This document shows positions 47,856 through 56,918 of a DNA stretch of 64,000 bases, one piece after another; position 1 is the first letter of the stretch, and every line of letters starts with the position of its first letter. The DNA is from an uncultured Duganella sp. (GTDB lineage: Bacteria > Pseudomonadota > Gammaproteobacteria > Burkholderiales > Burkholderiaceae): positions 1 to 64,000 of the forward strand of contig CAMLRG010000001.1 of assembly GCA_946482335.1 (NCBI GenBank). The letters run 5' to 3'. The position numbers and the translations under genes are program-made. The notes beneath the pieces are model-generated. The model searched no databases. It had not been told where the DNA came from and saw only the letters and a list, made by a program, of their open reading frames with translations.

Positions 47856-47906
47856 TGCGCAAATTGCGCGCCTGGCCTGCATTCTGGCGCGTCTAATGCG
47901 CAAATT
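47856..47906. promoter_or_regulatory. Two TGCGCAAATT repeats between the Lrp regulator and HPPD
   Basis: TGCGCAAATT occurs at 47856-47865 and 47897-47906, 41 bases apart, close to four helical turns. The first is part of the palindrome GCGCAA-A-TTGCGC (47857-47869). Phased repeats of this kind are typical of Lrp-family binding in a shared divergent promoter. Confidence 0.5.
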
Positions 47907-47961
47907 ACTCAAAAATAATGCGTAGTATATCCATTATCTTTTGATTGCAAGGAGACAGCGC

Positions 47962-49029
47962 ATGGACCAACCACTGTGGGACAACCCGATGGGGACCGAC
48001 GGTTTTGAATTTATCGAATACGCGGCACCGGACCCGGTCGCGATGGGCAAGACCTTCGAAGCCCTTGGCTTCACCGCCGTGGCGCGCCATCGCAGCAAGG
48101 ACGTGACGTTATACCGCCAGGGCGACATCAACTTCCTGCTCAATGCCGAAAAGGATTCGTTTGCGCAGCGCTTCGCGGAGTTGCACGGCCCCTCGGTGTG
48201 CGCCATCGCGTTCCGCGTGAAGGATGCGGCCTTGGCTTATCGCCGCGCGCTGCAGCTTGGCGCCTGGGGTTTCGAAAGCAAACATGGCCCGATGGAGTTG
48301 CACCTGCCGGCCATCAAGGGCATCGGCGACTCGCTGATCTACCTGGTCGACCGCTGGCCGGGTAACGGCAATATCAGCATTTACGACGTGGACTTCGAGC
48401 CTATCCCCGGTGTGGACCAGCAGCCGAAAGGCCACGGCCTGACTTATATCGACCACCTGACCCACAATGTGCATCGCGGCCGCATGGGCGAATGGGCCGA
48501 GTTCTATGAGCGCCTGTTCAATTTCCGCGAAGTGCGCTATTTCGATATCGAAGGCCAGGTCACCGGCGTCAAGTCCAAGGCCATGACCAGCCCTTGCGGC
48601 AAGCTGCGCATCCCGATCAATGAAGAAGGCACCGACCGCGCCGGCCAGATCCAGGAATACCTGGACGCCTACCGCGGCGAAGGCATCCAGCACATCGCCA
48701 TGGGCAGCGATGACCTGTATGCCACCGTCGACAGCCTGCGCCAGGCCGGCGTCAAGCTGCTCGACACCATCGACACCTACTACGAGCTGGTGGACCGCCG
48801 TATCCCGGGCCATGGCGAGGCGCTGCAGGCGCTGCGCGAGCGCAAGATCCTGATCGATGGCAAGCCGGGCGACCTGCTGCTGCAGATTTTTTCCGAGAAC
48901 CAGCTTGGCCCGGTGTTCTTCGAATTCATCCAGCGCAAGGGCAACCAGGGCTTTGGCGAGGGCAATTTCAAGGCCCTGTTCGAGTCGATCGAACTGGACC
49001 AGATGCGGCGCGGCGTGCTGACCGCCTGA
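47962..49029 (+). CDS. hpd: 4-Hydroxyphenylpyruvate dioxygenase
   Basis: The 355-residue enzyme converts 4-hydroxyphenylpyruvate to homogentisate in tyrosine degradation. It has two vicinal-oxygen-chelate halves. The iron ligands are His165 (YIDHLTHNV), His244 (GIQHIAMGS) and Glu321 ([11 protein letters not shown]), and the C-terminal [15 protein letters not shown] gate helix is present. GGAG is seven bases before the ATG at 47962. It stands alone after a divergent Lrp regulator with repeated operator-like sequences; homogentisate genes are not in view. Confidence 0.97.
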   Translation: MDQPLWDNPMGTDGFEFIEYAAPDPVAMGKTFEALGFTAVARHRSKDVTLYRQGDINFLLNAEKDSFAQRFAELHGPSVCAIAFRVKDAALAYRRALQLGAWGFESKHGPMELHLPAIKGIGDSLIYLVDRWPGNGNISIYDVDFEPIPGVDQQPKGHGLTYIDHLTHNVHRGRMGEWAEFYERLFNFREVRYFDIEGQVTGVKSKAMTSPCGKLRIPINEEGTDRAGQIQEYLDAYRGEGIQHIAMGSDDLYATVDSLRQAGVKLLDTIDTYYELVDRRIPGHGEALQALRERKILIDGKPGDLLLQIFSENQLGPVFFEFIQRKGNQGFGEGNFKALFESIELDQMRRGVLTA

Positions 49030-49045
49030 CCCGGGCGCTCTCCGC

Positions 49046-49315
49046 TTAGAACAGGCCGGCCAGCTTGGCCATCATCCCCAGGATCGCTGCGCCAAGGGGG
49101 ATGGTCAGCCCGGCCAGGGTGATGGTCAAACCGACCAGCCAGCGTGTATGCTTGGCCAATTCACGGCGTAACTCATCGAATCCCCGATCGGTGTGTTCCC
49201 TCAGTCTGTCGAGCCCGTCATGAAGCCGGCACAATCCATGCTCGATGCGCAAAAAATGTTCCCCATGAGCGTCCACCGTTGCCTCTACTTTCGCAAGCCG
49301 TTCCCTGTCATCCAT
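49046..49315 (-). CDS. Small coiled-coil protein with C-terminal membrane segment
   Basis: The 89-residue product starts with about 55 charged residues with heptad spacing (ERLAKVEATVDAHGEHF to FDELRRELAKH). A hydrophobic stretch WLVGLTITLAGLTIPLGAAIL follows. This layout matches many uncharacterised membrane-anchored coiled-coil proteins. No function can be given. It is convergent with HPPD and lies before a USP gene on the same strand. Confidence 0.65.
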   Translation of the reverse strand: MDDRERLAKVEATVDAHGEHFLRIEHGLCRLHDGLDRLREHTDRGFDELRRELAKHTRWLVGLTITLAGLTIPLGAAILGMMAKLAGLF

Positions 49316-49423
49316 CGTAATCCTCCACGTCCTTGCCCCAACTTTGGAGCAGGATGCGGAGGGGCGTATTGACCTTTGACGGGGGCGGCGCAGGAAAGTT
49401 CCGCGAAATTCCGGACTTGGCGC

Positions 49424-50257
49424 TTAGTGCGCCATCAGTACCGGCAGCGTGGCCGTTGCCAGGACAGTCCGGGTGGCACCGCCCAGCATCATTTCGCGGA
49501 AACGGCTGTGGCCGTAGGCGCCCATCACCAGCAAATCGACACCGAAATCGGCCGCCAGCGACAGGATGGCCTGGCCGGGATCGACCGGTTCCGGCCTGCG
49601 CAGCACTTCGACCTTGACCCCGTGCCGCGCCAGGTAGAGCGCGATGTCCGAGCCGGGCGACTCGCCGAGGGCGTCGGCGCGATTGCCCAGCACCGCGATG
49701 GAGACCTGCTCGGCGCCGCGCAGCAAGGGCAGGGCGGCGGTGACCGCCTTGGCCGCTTCCACGCTGCCGTTCCATGCCACCAGCACGCGTTTGCCGACGG
49801 TCGGGAAGCGCCCGCTGCGTGGCACCAGCAGCACGGGGCGGCCGCAATTCAGCAGGATGTAGTCGGGCAGGTCGGGCAGCAGGCTATCCTCATTGTCGGA
49901 AGGTGCGGCCTGTCCCAGCACGATCAGGTCGGCATAGCGCGCCTGCATGCATAGGCCGGCGTATTCGTCGTCATTGCTGCTGCGCGCCTCGTGCGAAGGG
50001 ACGCCGAGCCGGTCGGCGATGGCGGTGAACTGTTCGAGTGCCTCGCGCACGCGTTCCTGGGCCCGCCTCAGGTAGTCGGCCACGAAGACGCCACTGCCTT
50101 CATAGGCGCGCCCGGCGAGCATGGAGCGCGGCATGCCGGTGGTCGCCGCGCCAACCAGATGGCCTTCTTCGCGCAGTGCCAGGGCTGCCGCCAGCGTGAT
50201 GCGGGCTTCGGTATTGGGGGCGCGGTCGGCCTGGACCACGATGGTGCGGTAAGACAT
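49424..50257 (-). CDS. Double-domain universal stress protein, second copy
   Basis: This 277-residue protein is a paralogue of the USP at 33119-33952: the same length, the same start MSYRTIV and the same end GAYGHSRFREMMLGGATRT. AGGAGG lies six bases before the ATG. Its promoter has an FNR-like box identical to that of the CBS gene and the CAGACTGG element. It lies apart from the main low-oxygen cluster but is evidently under the same control. Confidence 0.92.
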   Translation of the reverse strand: MSYRTIVVQADRAPNTEARITLAAALALREEGHLVGAATTGMPRSMLAGRAYEGSGVFVADYLRRAQERVREALEQFTAIADRLGVPSHEARSSNDDEYAGLCMQARYADLIVLGQAAPSDNEDSLLPDLPDYILLNCGRPVLLVPRSGRFPTVGKRVLVAWNGSVEAAKAVTAALPLLRGAEQVSIAVLGNRADALGESPGSDIALYLARHGVKVEVLRRPEPVDPGQAILSLAADFGVDLLVMGAYGHSRFREMMLGGATRTVLATATLPVLMAH

Positions 50258-50285
50258 GATGTCCTCCTGAGTTGACTTTGGAGCC

Positions 50286-50345
50286 AGTCTGCACCTGGCG
50301 GCCGGGATTGGGCCATGACCTGGATCAAGCCGATGCCGCTATAAT
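50286..50345. promoter_or_regulatory. Shared promoter region of USP and DinB-family genes with FNR/ANR-like box
   Basis: On the minus strand TTGATCCAGGTCAT (50315-50328) is followed by CAGACT (50286-50291), centred 33 bases downstream, for the USP gene. On the plus strand a perfect TATAAT (50340-50345) serves the DinB-family gene. The box then covers the position of that promoter's -35 element, so the same site may activate one gene and block the other. Confidence 0.6.
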
Positions 50346-50375
50346 GTCATTCCTTTCACCGAAAGGAATTTGCCA

Positions 50376-50870
50376 ATGTCCCTCACCGTCCTCAAATCGC
50401 TGTTCGAGTACAAGGCCTGGGCCAACGCCGAACTGTTCGATGTGCTGTCAAGCGTCACGTCCGAACCCGACTTGCATACGGCCATCCGGACCCTGAACCA
50501 TATCTACGTCGTCGACCGGATTTTCCGCGCGCATTTGCTCGGGCAGCAGCATGGCTATGAGGCGAGCAATACCAAGGACACGCCAACGCTGGAGAGCCTG
50601 CGCGCCGCCGTGGCGGAAACCGATGCCTGGTACCAGGATTATGTCGCAGGCATGGACGAGGGCGCGCTGGCCGAACGCCTGCGCTTCCGGTTCACCGACG
50701 GCGACAGCGGCCTGATGTCGCGCGAAGAAATGCTGATGCATGTGATTACCCATGGCGGCTACCATCGCGGCAACGTGGGACAAGTGCTGAAGAACATCTC
50801 GGTCGCGCCGCCGCGCGATATCCTGACCAAATTCCTGCACGTCAGCGAACCGGGTCGGCGCTTGCTATAA
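50376..50870 (+). CDS. DinB/YfiT-family metal-dependent protein
   Basis: The 164-residue four-helix protein has the DinB-family histidine triad: LNHIYVVDRIF and HVITHGGYHRGNVGQ. Members bind a divalent metal, and some are thiol transferases; the cellular role of this one is unknown. AAAGGA lies eight bases before the ATG at 50376. A TATAAT element is at 50340-50345. Its stop overlaps the -10 element of the next gene. Confidence 0.88.
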   Translation: MSLTVLKSLFEYKAWANAELFDVLSSVTSEPDLHTAIRTLNHIYVVDRIFRAHLLGQQHGYEASNTKDTPTLESLRAAVAETDAWYQDYVAGMDEGALAERLRFRFTDGDSGLMSREEMLMHVITHGGYHRGNVGQVLKNISVAPPRDILTKFLHVSEPGRRLL

Positions 50871-50871
50871 T
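50866..50871 (+). promoter_or_regulatory. -10 element of the czc operon, nearly leaderless
   Basis: A perfect TATAAT overlaps the DinB-family stop codon and ends eight bases before the ATG at 50880. No good -35 element is visible. The transcript would begin within about two bases of the start codon. Confidence 0.5.
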
Positions 50872-50879
50872 CGGCCCCC

Positions 50880-51215
50880 ATGAGTCTCCGGCGCTTCCTC
50901 GTCATCCTGCTGCTGTTCCTGCTGCCCCTCCAGGCCACCCTGGCGGTGGCTGACAGCTGCTGCCTGGATGCCAAGGCCTTGCAAGCCGGCGGGCAAGGCG
51001 TTTCGCCCGCATCTCCGGATATGCCGGACGTGCCGGACGCCGATGGCGTCTGCTGCACGGAATGCGACCTTTGCCACCATTCCCATGCGCCGTTTGCCGC
51101 CGACCAGGCGGGCGGACGGCCGCATGCAGGATCGACCGCTCCGGTGCCGCCGCCGGAGCTGCGCATCGACTCCTTCATCCCCGATATTCCTCCGCGCCCC
51201 GACCGGCTGCGCTGA
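50880..51215 (+). CDS. czcI: CzcI-like small exported protein
   Basis: The 111-residue product has a signal peptide (RRFLVILLLFLLPLQATLAVA), cysteine clusters SCCLD and CCTECDLCHHSH, and the ending FIPDIPPRPDRLR. Size, cysteines, ending and position before czcC fit the CzcI family, thought to take part in periplasmic control of czc systems. It has no ribosome site and a -10 element just upstream, so it is probably translated from a leaderless mRNA. Confidence 0.75.
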   Translation: MSLRRFLVILLLFLLPLQATLAVADSCCLDAKALQAGGQGVSPASPDMPDVPDADGVCCTECDLCHHSHAPFAADQAGGRPHAGSTAPVPPPELRIDSFIPDIPPRPDRLR

Positions 51216-51269
51216 TTGATCCGGCTGCGCCATGCAGCCGTTCCCCATCAATCATCAAGGAGCAATATC

Positions 51270-52502
51270 GTGAAAACCATTTTCACGCCCTTGCTGGCGG
51301 CCGTCTGCCTGGCCCCGGCATGGGCGCAACCATCATTGACGCTCGCCGATGCGCTGGAGCTGGCGCGGCAAGGCAACCCAGCGCTGCGTGCGCTGGCACT
51401 GGAAGCGGCGGCGGTCGATGCAGCCGGGCGCCAGGCTGCATTGCGGCCCGATCCTGCGCTGGAATATGTGCGCGAAGGGCGGTCCCGCGAGGGCGGCGCC
51501 GCCACTTTCCAGCTTTCGATCCCGCTTGAACTGGGCGGCAAGCGCGCGGCGCGCATCGAGGCGGCGCGCGCCGGCAGCCGCGCGGCAGCGCTGGACCTGG
51601 CCATCGGCCGGGCGCGCATCGAAGCCGAGGTGGCGGCGGCCTACCACCAGGCCTGGCTGGCGCAGCAGCATGTCGCACTGGCCGCCCAGGTCAGCGAAAC
51701 GGGGCGCCGCTCGAGCGATGTGGCAGCGCGCCGGGTATTGGCGGGCAAGGTTTCGCCAGTCGAAGAGGCGCGGGCACGCGTGGCGGAAGCCAACTGGCGC
51801 ATCGAGGGCGTGACGGCCCAGCGCGAGCTGGAGGAAGCGCGCATCAGGCTGGCCAGCCTGCTGGGCCGCGCTGCCGGCGAACTGGGGACTCTGGCCGCGC
51901 CGGCGTTGCCGATCGAGGAAGCCCGGGCCCCGCAGGACGCCAGGCTCGACGCATTGATCGACGCGGCGCCGGAAATCGGAAGGGCGCTGGCGGAAGTCGA
52001 GGCGGGCCAGGCCGCGGTGCGGGTCGCGCGCTCGCAGCGCATGCCGGACGTCGCATTGATCGTCGGCAGCAAGCGCGAAGGACCGGAGCGCGAACGCGTG
52101 CGGCAGAACATCATCGGGCTTTCGGTACCCATCCCGCTGTTCAACCGCAACCAGGGCGCCATCCTGGCTGCCGAACGCCGCGCCGACAAGGCCAGTGCGG
52201 AGCTGGAAGCGGCGCGCCGGCGCGTGCGCGCCGAGGCCATGCAGGCGCAAGCGCGCATGCGGGCCGCCCTGCAGCAGGAACGGCTGGTGCGCGAGGACGT
52301 GCTGCCCGGTGCCCGCTTTGCCGCCGATGCCGCAATGAAGGGCTTTGAGGCCGGCAAATTCAATTATGTCGAAGTACTCGATGCGCAACGCAGTTGGGTG
52401 CAGGCGCAGGTCCAGCACCTGCAAGCCATTTCCGACTTTTACCGTGCCAGGGCCGAGCTGGCCAAGCTGGTCGGCACCCTGGACATCAAGGACATGCAAT
52501 GA
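51270..52502 (+). CDS. czcC: CzcC-type outer-membrane efflux channel
   Basis: The 410-residue TolC-family protein has a signal peptide (TIFTPLLAAVCLAPAWAQ) and two efflux repeats beginning LTLADALELARQGNPALRA. It should form the outer-membrane duct for the CzcA pump. The start is a GTG at 51270 with AAGGAG seven bases upstream; the frame to 51216 lacks one. The stop overlaps czcB as ATGA. Confidence 0.88.
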   Translation: MKTIFTPLLAAVCLAPAWAQPSLTLADALELARQGNPALRALALEAAAVDAAGRQAALRPDPALEYVREGRSREGGAATFQLSIPLELGGKRAARIEAARAGSRAAALDLAIGRARIEAEVAAAYHQAWLAQQHVALAAQVSETGRRSSDVAARRVLAGKVSPVEEARARVAEANWRIEGVTAQRELEEARIRLASLLGRAAGELGTLAAPALPIEEARAPQDARLDALIDAAPEIGRALAEVEAGQAAVRVARSQRMPDVALIVGSKREGPERERVRQNIIGLSVPIPLFNRNQGAILAAERRADKASAELEAARRRVRAEAMQAQARMRAALQQERLVREDVLPGARFAADAAMKGFEAGKFNYVEVLDAQRSWVQAQVQHLQAISDFYRARAELAKLVGTLDIKDMQ

Positions 52503-53689
52503 ACAAGCGACAGAAAACCACGATCGCGGCCATGTTGGCCGCTGCCGCGCTGTTTGCAGGCGGCGTATTGGGCTGGGAACGGTTTGCCCCGGCGGCGGAC
52601 CCGGACGGGCACCACGGCGACCACGCGGACGGGGCGGGGCATGGGCCGGCTGCTGCTGGCGCATCTATCCCGTTCACAGACGCACAGGTGGCGGCTGCCG
52701 ATATCCAGTTGCGCACTGCCGGCGCGGCGCGCCTGGAAACCTTTGTCCGCCTGCCGGGCGAAGTCAAGTTCAATGAGGACCGCACGGCCCACGTCACGCC
52801 GCGCGTGGACGGCATCGTGCAGCAAGTGCAGGCCAACCTTGGCCAGCAGGTGCGCAAGGGCGACTTGCTGGCGGTGCTGGCCAGCGCGGAAGTGTCCGAG
52901 CAGCGCAGCGTCCTGGCCGCAGCCGAGCAGCGTGCCGCCCTGGCGCGATCGATTTACGAGTCGGAAAGGAAGCTGTGGGAAGACAAGGTCTCGGCCCGCC
53001 AGGATTACCTGAAGGCCGAGCAGGAGTGGCAGGAAGCCGCCATCGCGGTGCAGAATGCGCGCCAGAAGCTGGTCGCGCTGGGGGCGGGCAGCTCCGGCAA
53101 AGGGGGCTTCAACCGCCTGGAAATCAGGGCGCCGTTCGATGGCCTGATCGTCGACAAGCATATCGCCGTTGGCGAGGCGGTCGGTGCGGAAACCCGGGTA
53201 TTCACCGTTTCCGACCTGCGCCAGGTATGGGCGGAAGTGGTGGTGCCGGCCAAGGACCTGGAGATCGTCCGGGTTGGTACGGAAGCCGTGCTGCATTCGG
53301 CCGCTTCCGATGCCGCGGTGAAGGGCAAAGTCAGTTTCGTCAGCGCCATGATCGGCGAGCAGACCCGGGCCGCGCGTGCGCGCGTGGTGCTCGACAACCC
53401 GAAGCTGGCCTGGCGCCCCGGCCTGTTCGTGGACGTCGATGTGGTGACCGGCGCGGCGGAGGTGCCGGTCGCGGTGGAAAAGGATGCGCTGCAAGTGCTG
53501 AACGGCACCCAGGTCGTGTTCCAGCGCAGCGGCCAGGCTTTCACCCCGGTCCCGGTCACGGTCGGCCGTTCGGATGGCAAGCTGGTGGAAATCACTTCCG
53601 GCCTGCGCCGCGATGCGCAATATGCCGCCGCCCACAGCTTCACCATCAAGGCGGAGCAGGGCAAGGGCGCCGCCACCCATGAAGACTGA
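52499..53689 (+). CDS. czcB: CzcB-type periplasmic adaptor
   Basis: The 396-residue adaptor has an N-terminal anchor (about 5-28) and a His-rich linker (DGHHGDHADGAGHG). A barrel-sandwich part (LPGEVKFNEDRTAHV, PRVDGIVQQV), a coiled hairpin and a beta-barrel with APFDGLIVDKHIAVGEAV follow. It joins CzcA to CzcC. The His-rich segment fits Zn/Co/Cd rather than Cu. Start overlaps the czcC stop as ATGA; czcA follows after nine bases. Confidence 0.9.
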   Translation: MNKRQKTTIAAMLAAAALFAGGVLGWERFAPAADPDGHHGDHADGAGHGPAAAGASIPFTDAQVAAADIQLRTAGAARLETFVRLPGEVKFNEDRTAHVTPRVDGIVQQVQANLGQQVRKGDLLAVLASAEVSEQRSVLAAAEQRAALARSIYESERKLWEDKVSARQDYLKAEQEWQEAAIAVQNARQKLVALGAGSSGKGGFNRLEIRAPFDGLIVDKHIAVGEAVGAETRVFTVSDLRQVWAEVVVPAKDLEIVRVGTEAVLHSAASDAAVKGKVSFVSAMIGEQTRAARARVVLDNPKLAWRPGLFVDVDVVTGAAEVPVAVEKDALQVLNGTQVVFQRSGQAFTPVPVTVGRSDGKLVEITSGLRRDAQYAAAHSFTIKAEQGKGAATHED

Positions 53690-53698
53690 GGAGCAGCC

Positions 53699-56600
53699 AT
53701 GTTGAGCCGAATTATCCAGGGTTGCATCCATCACCGCTGGCTGGTCATGTTCGCCGTGCTGGCCATGGCGGTGCTGGGCGTGTACAACTACAAGCAGCTG
53801 CCGATCGACGCGGTGCCGGACATCACCAATGTCCAGGTGCAGATCAATACTGCCGCGGCCGGCTATTCGCCGCTGGAGGTGGAGCAGCGCATCACCTTCC
53901 CGATCGAATCGCTGATGGCCGGCTTGCCGCGCCTTGAGCAGACGCGCTCGCTGTCGCGCTATGGCCTGTCGCAGATCACCGTGGTGTTCAAGGATGGCAC
54001 CGACATCCATTTTGCGCGCCAGCTGGTCAGCCAGCGCATCCAGGATGCACGCGCAGAGCTGCCGGCGGGCCTGACGCCGGCCATGAGCCCCATCGCGACC
54101 GGCCTGTCCGAGATCTACCTGTGGACCGTGGATGCGGCGCCCGGCGCACGCAAGGCGGACGGCACGCCCTATACGCCGACCGACTTGCGCGAGATCCAGG
54201 ACTGGATCATCAAGCCGCAGCTGCGCAACGTGCCCGGTGTCACCGAGATCAACTCCATCGGCGGCTACGACAAGGAGTACCTGGTCGCGCCGACGCCGGC
54301 CAAGCTGGCATCGTATGGGCTGAACCTGGCCGACGTGGTCACTGCGCTTGAGCGCAACAACGGCAATGTCGGCGCCGGCTATATCGAAAAGGAAGGCGAG
54401 CAATACCTGGTGCGCGCGCCGGGCCAGCTCAAGTCGGTCGCCGACATCGGCAATATCGTGGTGGCCACCATCGAGGGCGTGGCCGTGCGGATCGCCGACG
54501 TGGCGACCGTGGGCATCGGCGCCGAGCTGCGCACCGGCGCCGCCAGCCGCAACGGACGCGAAACGGTGCTCGGCACGGTGTTCATGCTGATCGGCGAGAA
54601 TAGCCGTGCCGTGTCGCTGGCGGTGGACCGCAAGCTGGTCGAGATCAACCGCAGCCTGCCGGCCGGGGTATCGGCGACACCGGTCTACAACCGCACGGTG
54701 CTGGTGGAGAAGGCGATCGACACCGTCAAGCGCAACCTGCTGGAAGGCGCGGTGCTGGTGATCGGCGTGCTGTTCCTGTTCCTCGGCAACTTGCGCGCCG
54801 CCTTGATCACGGCGATGGTGATCCCGCTGTCGATGCTGTTCACCTTCACCGGCATGGTGGCCAACAACGTAAGCGCCAACCTGCTGAGCCTGGGCGCGCT
54901 CGATTTCGGCATCATCGTCGACGGGGCCGTGGTGATCGTCGAAAACTGCGTGCGGCGCCTGGCGCACGCGCAGCACCGCAGCGGACGGCCGCTGACGCGC
55001 GCCGAGCGCTTCGGCGAAGTGTTCGCGGCCAGCCACGAAGCGCGCCGGCCATTGCTGTTCGGGCAGCTGATCATCATGATCGTGTACTTGCCGATCTTCG
55101 TGTTGACCGGCATCGAAGGCAAGATGTTCCATCCGATGGCCTTCACGGTGGTGGCGGCCCTGCTGGGCGCCATGCTGCTGTCGATCACTTTCGTGCCGGC
55201 TGCCGTTGCGCTGTTCATGGGCGGGCCGGTGCGCGAAGGGGAGGGGCGCCTGATGCTGGCGGCGCGCCGCTGTTACGGCAGGTGCCTGGACTACACGATG
55301 GCCAACCGGCCGGTGGTGCTGACGGCAGCCGGCCTGGTGCTCGCGCTGTCGGCGCTGCTGGCAACGCGCCTGGGCACCGAGTTCGTACCCAACCTCGACG
55401 AAGGCGACTTTGCCGTGCTCACGGTGCGCATCCCCGGCACGGGCCTGGCGCAATCGGTGCAGATGCAGCAGCAGATCGAAAAAACGCTGATGGCGAAATT
55501 CCCCGAGATCGCCACCGTGTTTGCCCGCACCGGCACCGCCGAAATCGCATCCGACCCCATGCCGCCCAGCATTTCGGACGGCTACATCATGCTCAAGCCG
55601 GAAAGCGAATGGCCGAAGCCCAGGCGCAGCCGCCCGGAACTGCTGGCCGCGATCCGCAGCGCGCTGGAGCAATTGCCGGGCAATAGCTATGAGTTCAGCC
55701 AGCCTATCCAGTTGCGCGTGAACGAGCTGATTTCCGGCGTACGCAGCGACGTGGCGGTGAAGGTGTTCGGCGACGACCTCGACGTCCTGAATGCGAAGGC
55801 GGCGGAGATTGGCGCGATCCTGGAGAAGATCCCGGGCGCCAGCGGCGTCAAGGTGGAACAGACCAGCGGCCTGCCGATGCTGCAGATCCAGGTTGACCGG
55901 GAACGCGCCGCGCGCCTTGGGCTGAACATCGCCGAAGTGCAGGAATTGATCGCCACCGCCACGGCGGGACGCCAGGCCGGCGCCATGTTCGAAGGCGACC
56001 GCCGTTTCGACATCGTGGTGAGGCTGCCGGAAGCCATGCGCGCGGATATCGATCTTCTCAAGCGCTTGCCGGTGCCGCTGCCGAAGCAGGATGGCGCGCG
56101 TCCGGCCTACGTCACGCTGGCCGAGATCGCAAGCTTCGACACCGCGCCCGGGCCGAACCAGTTGAGCCGCGAGCAGGGCAAGCGCCGCGTGGTGGTCACG
56201 GTCAACATGCAGGACCGCGATATCGGTTCTTTCGTCGGCGAGGCGCAGCAGGCGATCCTGAAGGGCGTGCAACTGCCGGCCGGCTACTGGCTGGCCTGGG
56301 GCGGCCAGTTCGAGAACCTGCAGAACGCCGCCCAGCGCCTGAAAGTGGTGGTGCCGGCATCGCTGGCGCTGGTGTTCGCGCTGCTGTTCCTGATGTTTAA
56401 CAACGCAAAGGATGGCGCGCTGGTCTTCACCGGCATCCCGTTTGCGCTGACTGGCGGCATTGTCGCGCTGTGGATGCGCGGGATACCGATGTCGATTTCC
56501 GCAGCGGTGGGCTTTATTGCGCTATCGGGCGTCGCGGTGCTGAACGGGTTGGTCATGATTTCCTTCATCCGCAGCTTGCGCGAGCAGGGGCAGCCGCTGG

Positions 56601-56845
56601 AGGAGGCGGTGCGCAACGGTGCCCTGGTGCGCTTGCGGCCGGTGCTGATGACGGCGCTGGTGGCCTCGCTCGGCTTCCTGCCGATGGCAATCGCCACCGG
56701 CACCGGCGCCGAAGTCCAGCGCCCGCTGGCTACGGTGGTGATCGGCGGCGTCCTGTCGTCGACCGCGCTCACCCTGCTATTGTTGCCGCTGATGTACCGC
56801 CTCGCCTATCGGCAACGCCAGGGGGGACACGCCGGCGGTGACTAG
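53699..56845 (+). CDS. czcA: CzcA-type heavy-metal RND pump
   Basis: The 1048-residue pump has QLPIDAVPDITNVQVQI at the N-terminus and the helix-4 motif DFGIIVDGAVVIVEN, whose acidic residues are needed for proton-driven export in CzcA of Cupriavidus. Two large periplasmic loops and twelve helices are present. It should remove Co, Zn or Cd from the periplasm or cytoplasm. GAGGAG precedes the ATG. Only the pump, adaptor, channel and CzcI are present; no czcD or two-component genes are in view. Confidence 0.93.
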   Translation: MLSRIIQGCIHHRWLVMFAVLAMAVLGVYNYKQLPIDAVPDITNVQVQINTAAAGYSPLEVEQRITFPIESLMAGLPRLEQTRSLSRYGLSQITVVFKDGTDIHFARQLVSQRIQDARAELPAGLTPAMSPIATGLSEIYLWTVDAAPGARKADGTPYTPTDLREIQDWIIKPQLRNVPGVTEINSIGGYDKEYLVAPTPAKLASYGLNLADVVTALERNNGNVGAGYIEKEGEQYLVRAPGQLKSVADIGNIVVATIEGVAVRIADVATVGIGAELRTGAASRNGRETVLGTVFMLIGENSRAVSLAVDRKLVEINRSLPAGVSATPVYNRTVLVEKAIDTVKRNLLEGAVLVIGVLFLFLGNLRAALITAMVIPLSMLFTFTGMVANNVSANLLSLGALDFGIIVDGAVVIVENCVRRLAHAQHRSGRPLTRAERFGEVFAASHEARRPLLFGQLIIMIVYLPIFVLTGIEGKMFHPMAFTVVAALLGAMLLSITFVPAAVALFMGGPVREGEGRLMLAARRCYGRCLDYTMANRPVVLTAAGLVLALSALLATRLGTEFVPNLDEGDFAVLTVRIPGTGLAQSVQMQQQIEKTLMAKFPEIATVFARTGTAEIASDPMPPSISDGYIMLKPESEWPKPRRSRPELLAAIRSALEQLPGNSYEFSQPIQLRVNELISGVRSDVAVKVFGDDLDVLNAKAAEIGAILEKIPGASGVKVEQTSGLPMLQIQVDRERAARLGLNIAEVQELIATATAGRQAGAMFEGDRRFDIVVRLPEAMRADIDLLKRLPVPLPKQDGARPAYVTLAEIASFDTAPGPNQLSREQGKRRVVVTVNMQDRDIGSFVGEAQQAILKGVQLPAGYWLAWGGQFENLQNAAQRLKVVVPASLALVFALLFLMFNNAKDGALVFTGIPFALTGGIVALWMRGIPMSISAAVGFIALSGVAVLNGLVMISFIRSLREQGQPLEEAVRNGALVRLRPVLMTALVASLGFLPMAIATGTGAEVQRPLATVVIGGVLSSTALTLLLLPLMYRLAYRQRQGGHAGGD

Positions 56846-56918
56846 TGGTTGGTAACGGTTCCCTGCTCGCGGTAGGGTCGACGCCGTAGCGAAGTTGCAT
56901 GAGTGAAACCACCGAGGA

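Noticed and set aside
52439..56272. 1277-codon open frame on the minus strand opposite czcB/czcA
   Set aside because: Same reason: antisense to well-supported RND genes and of biased composition.
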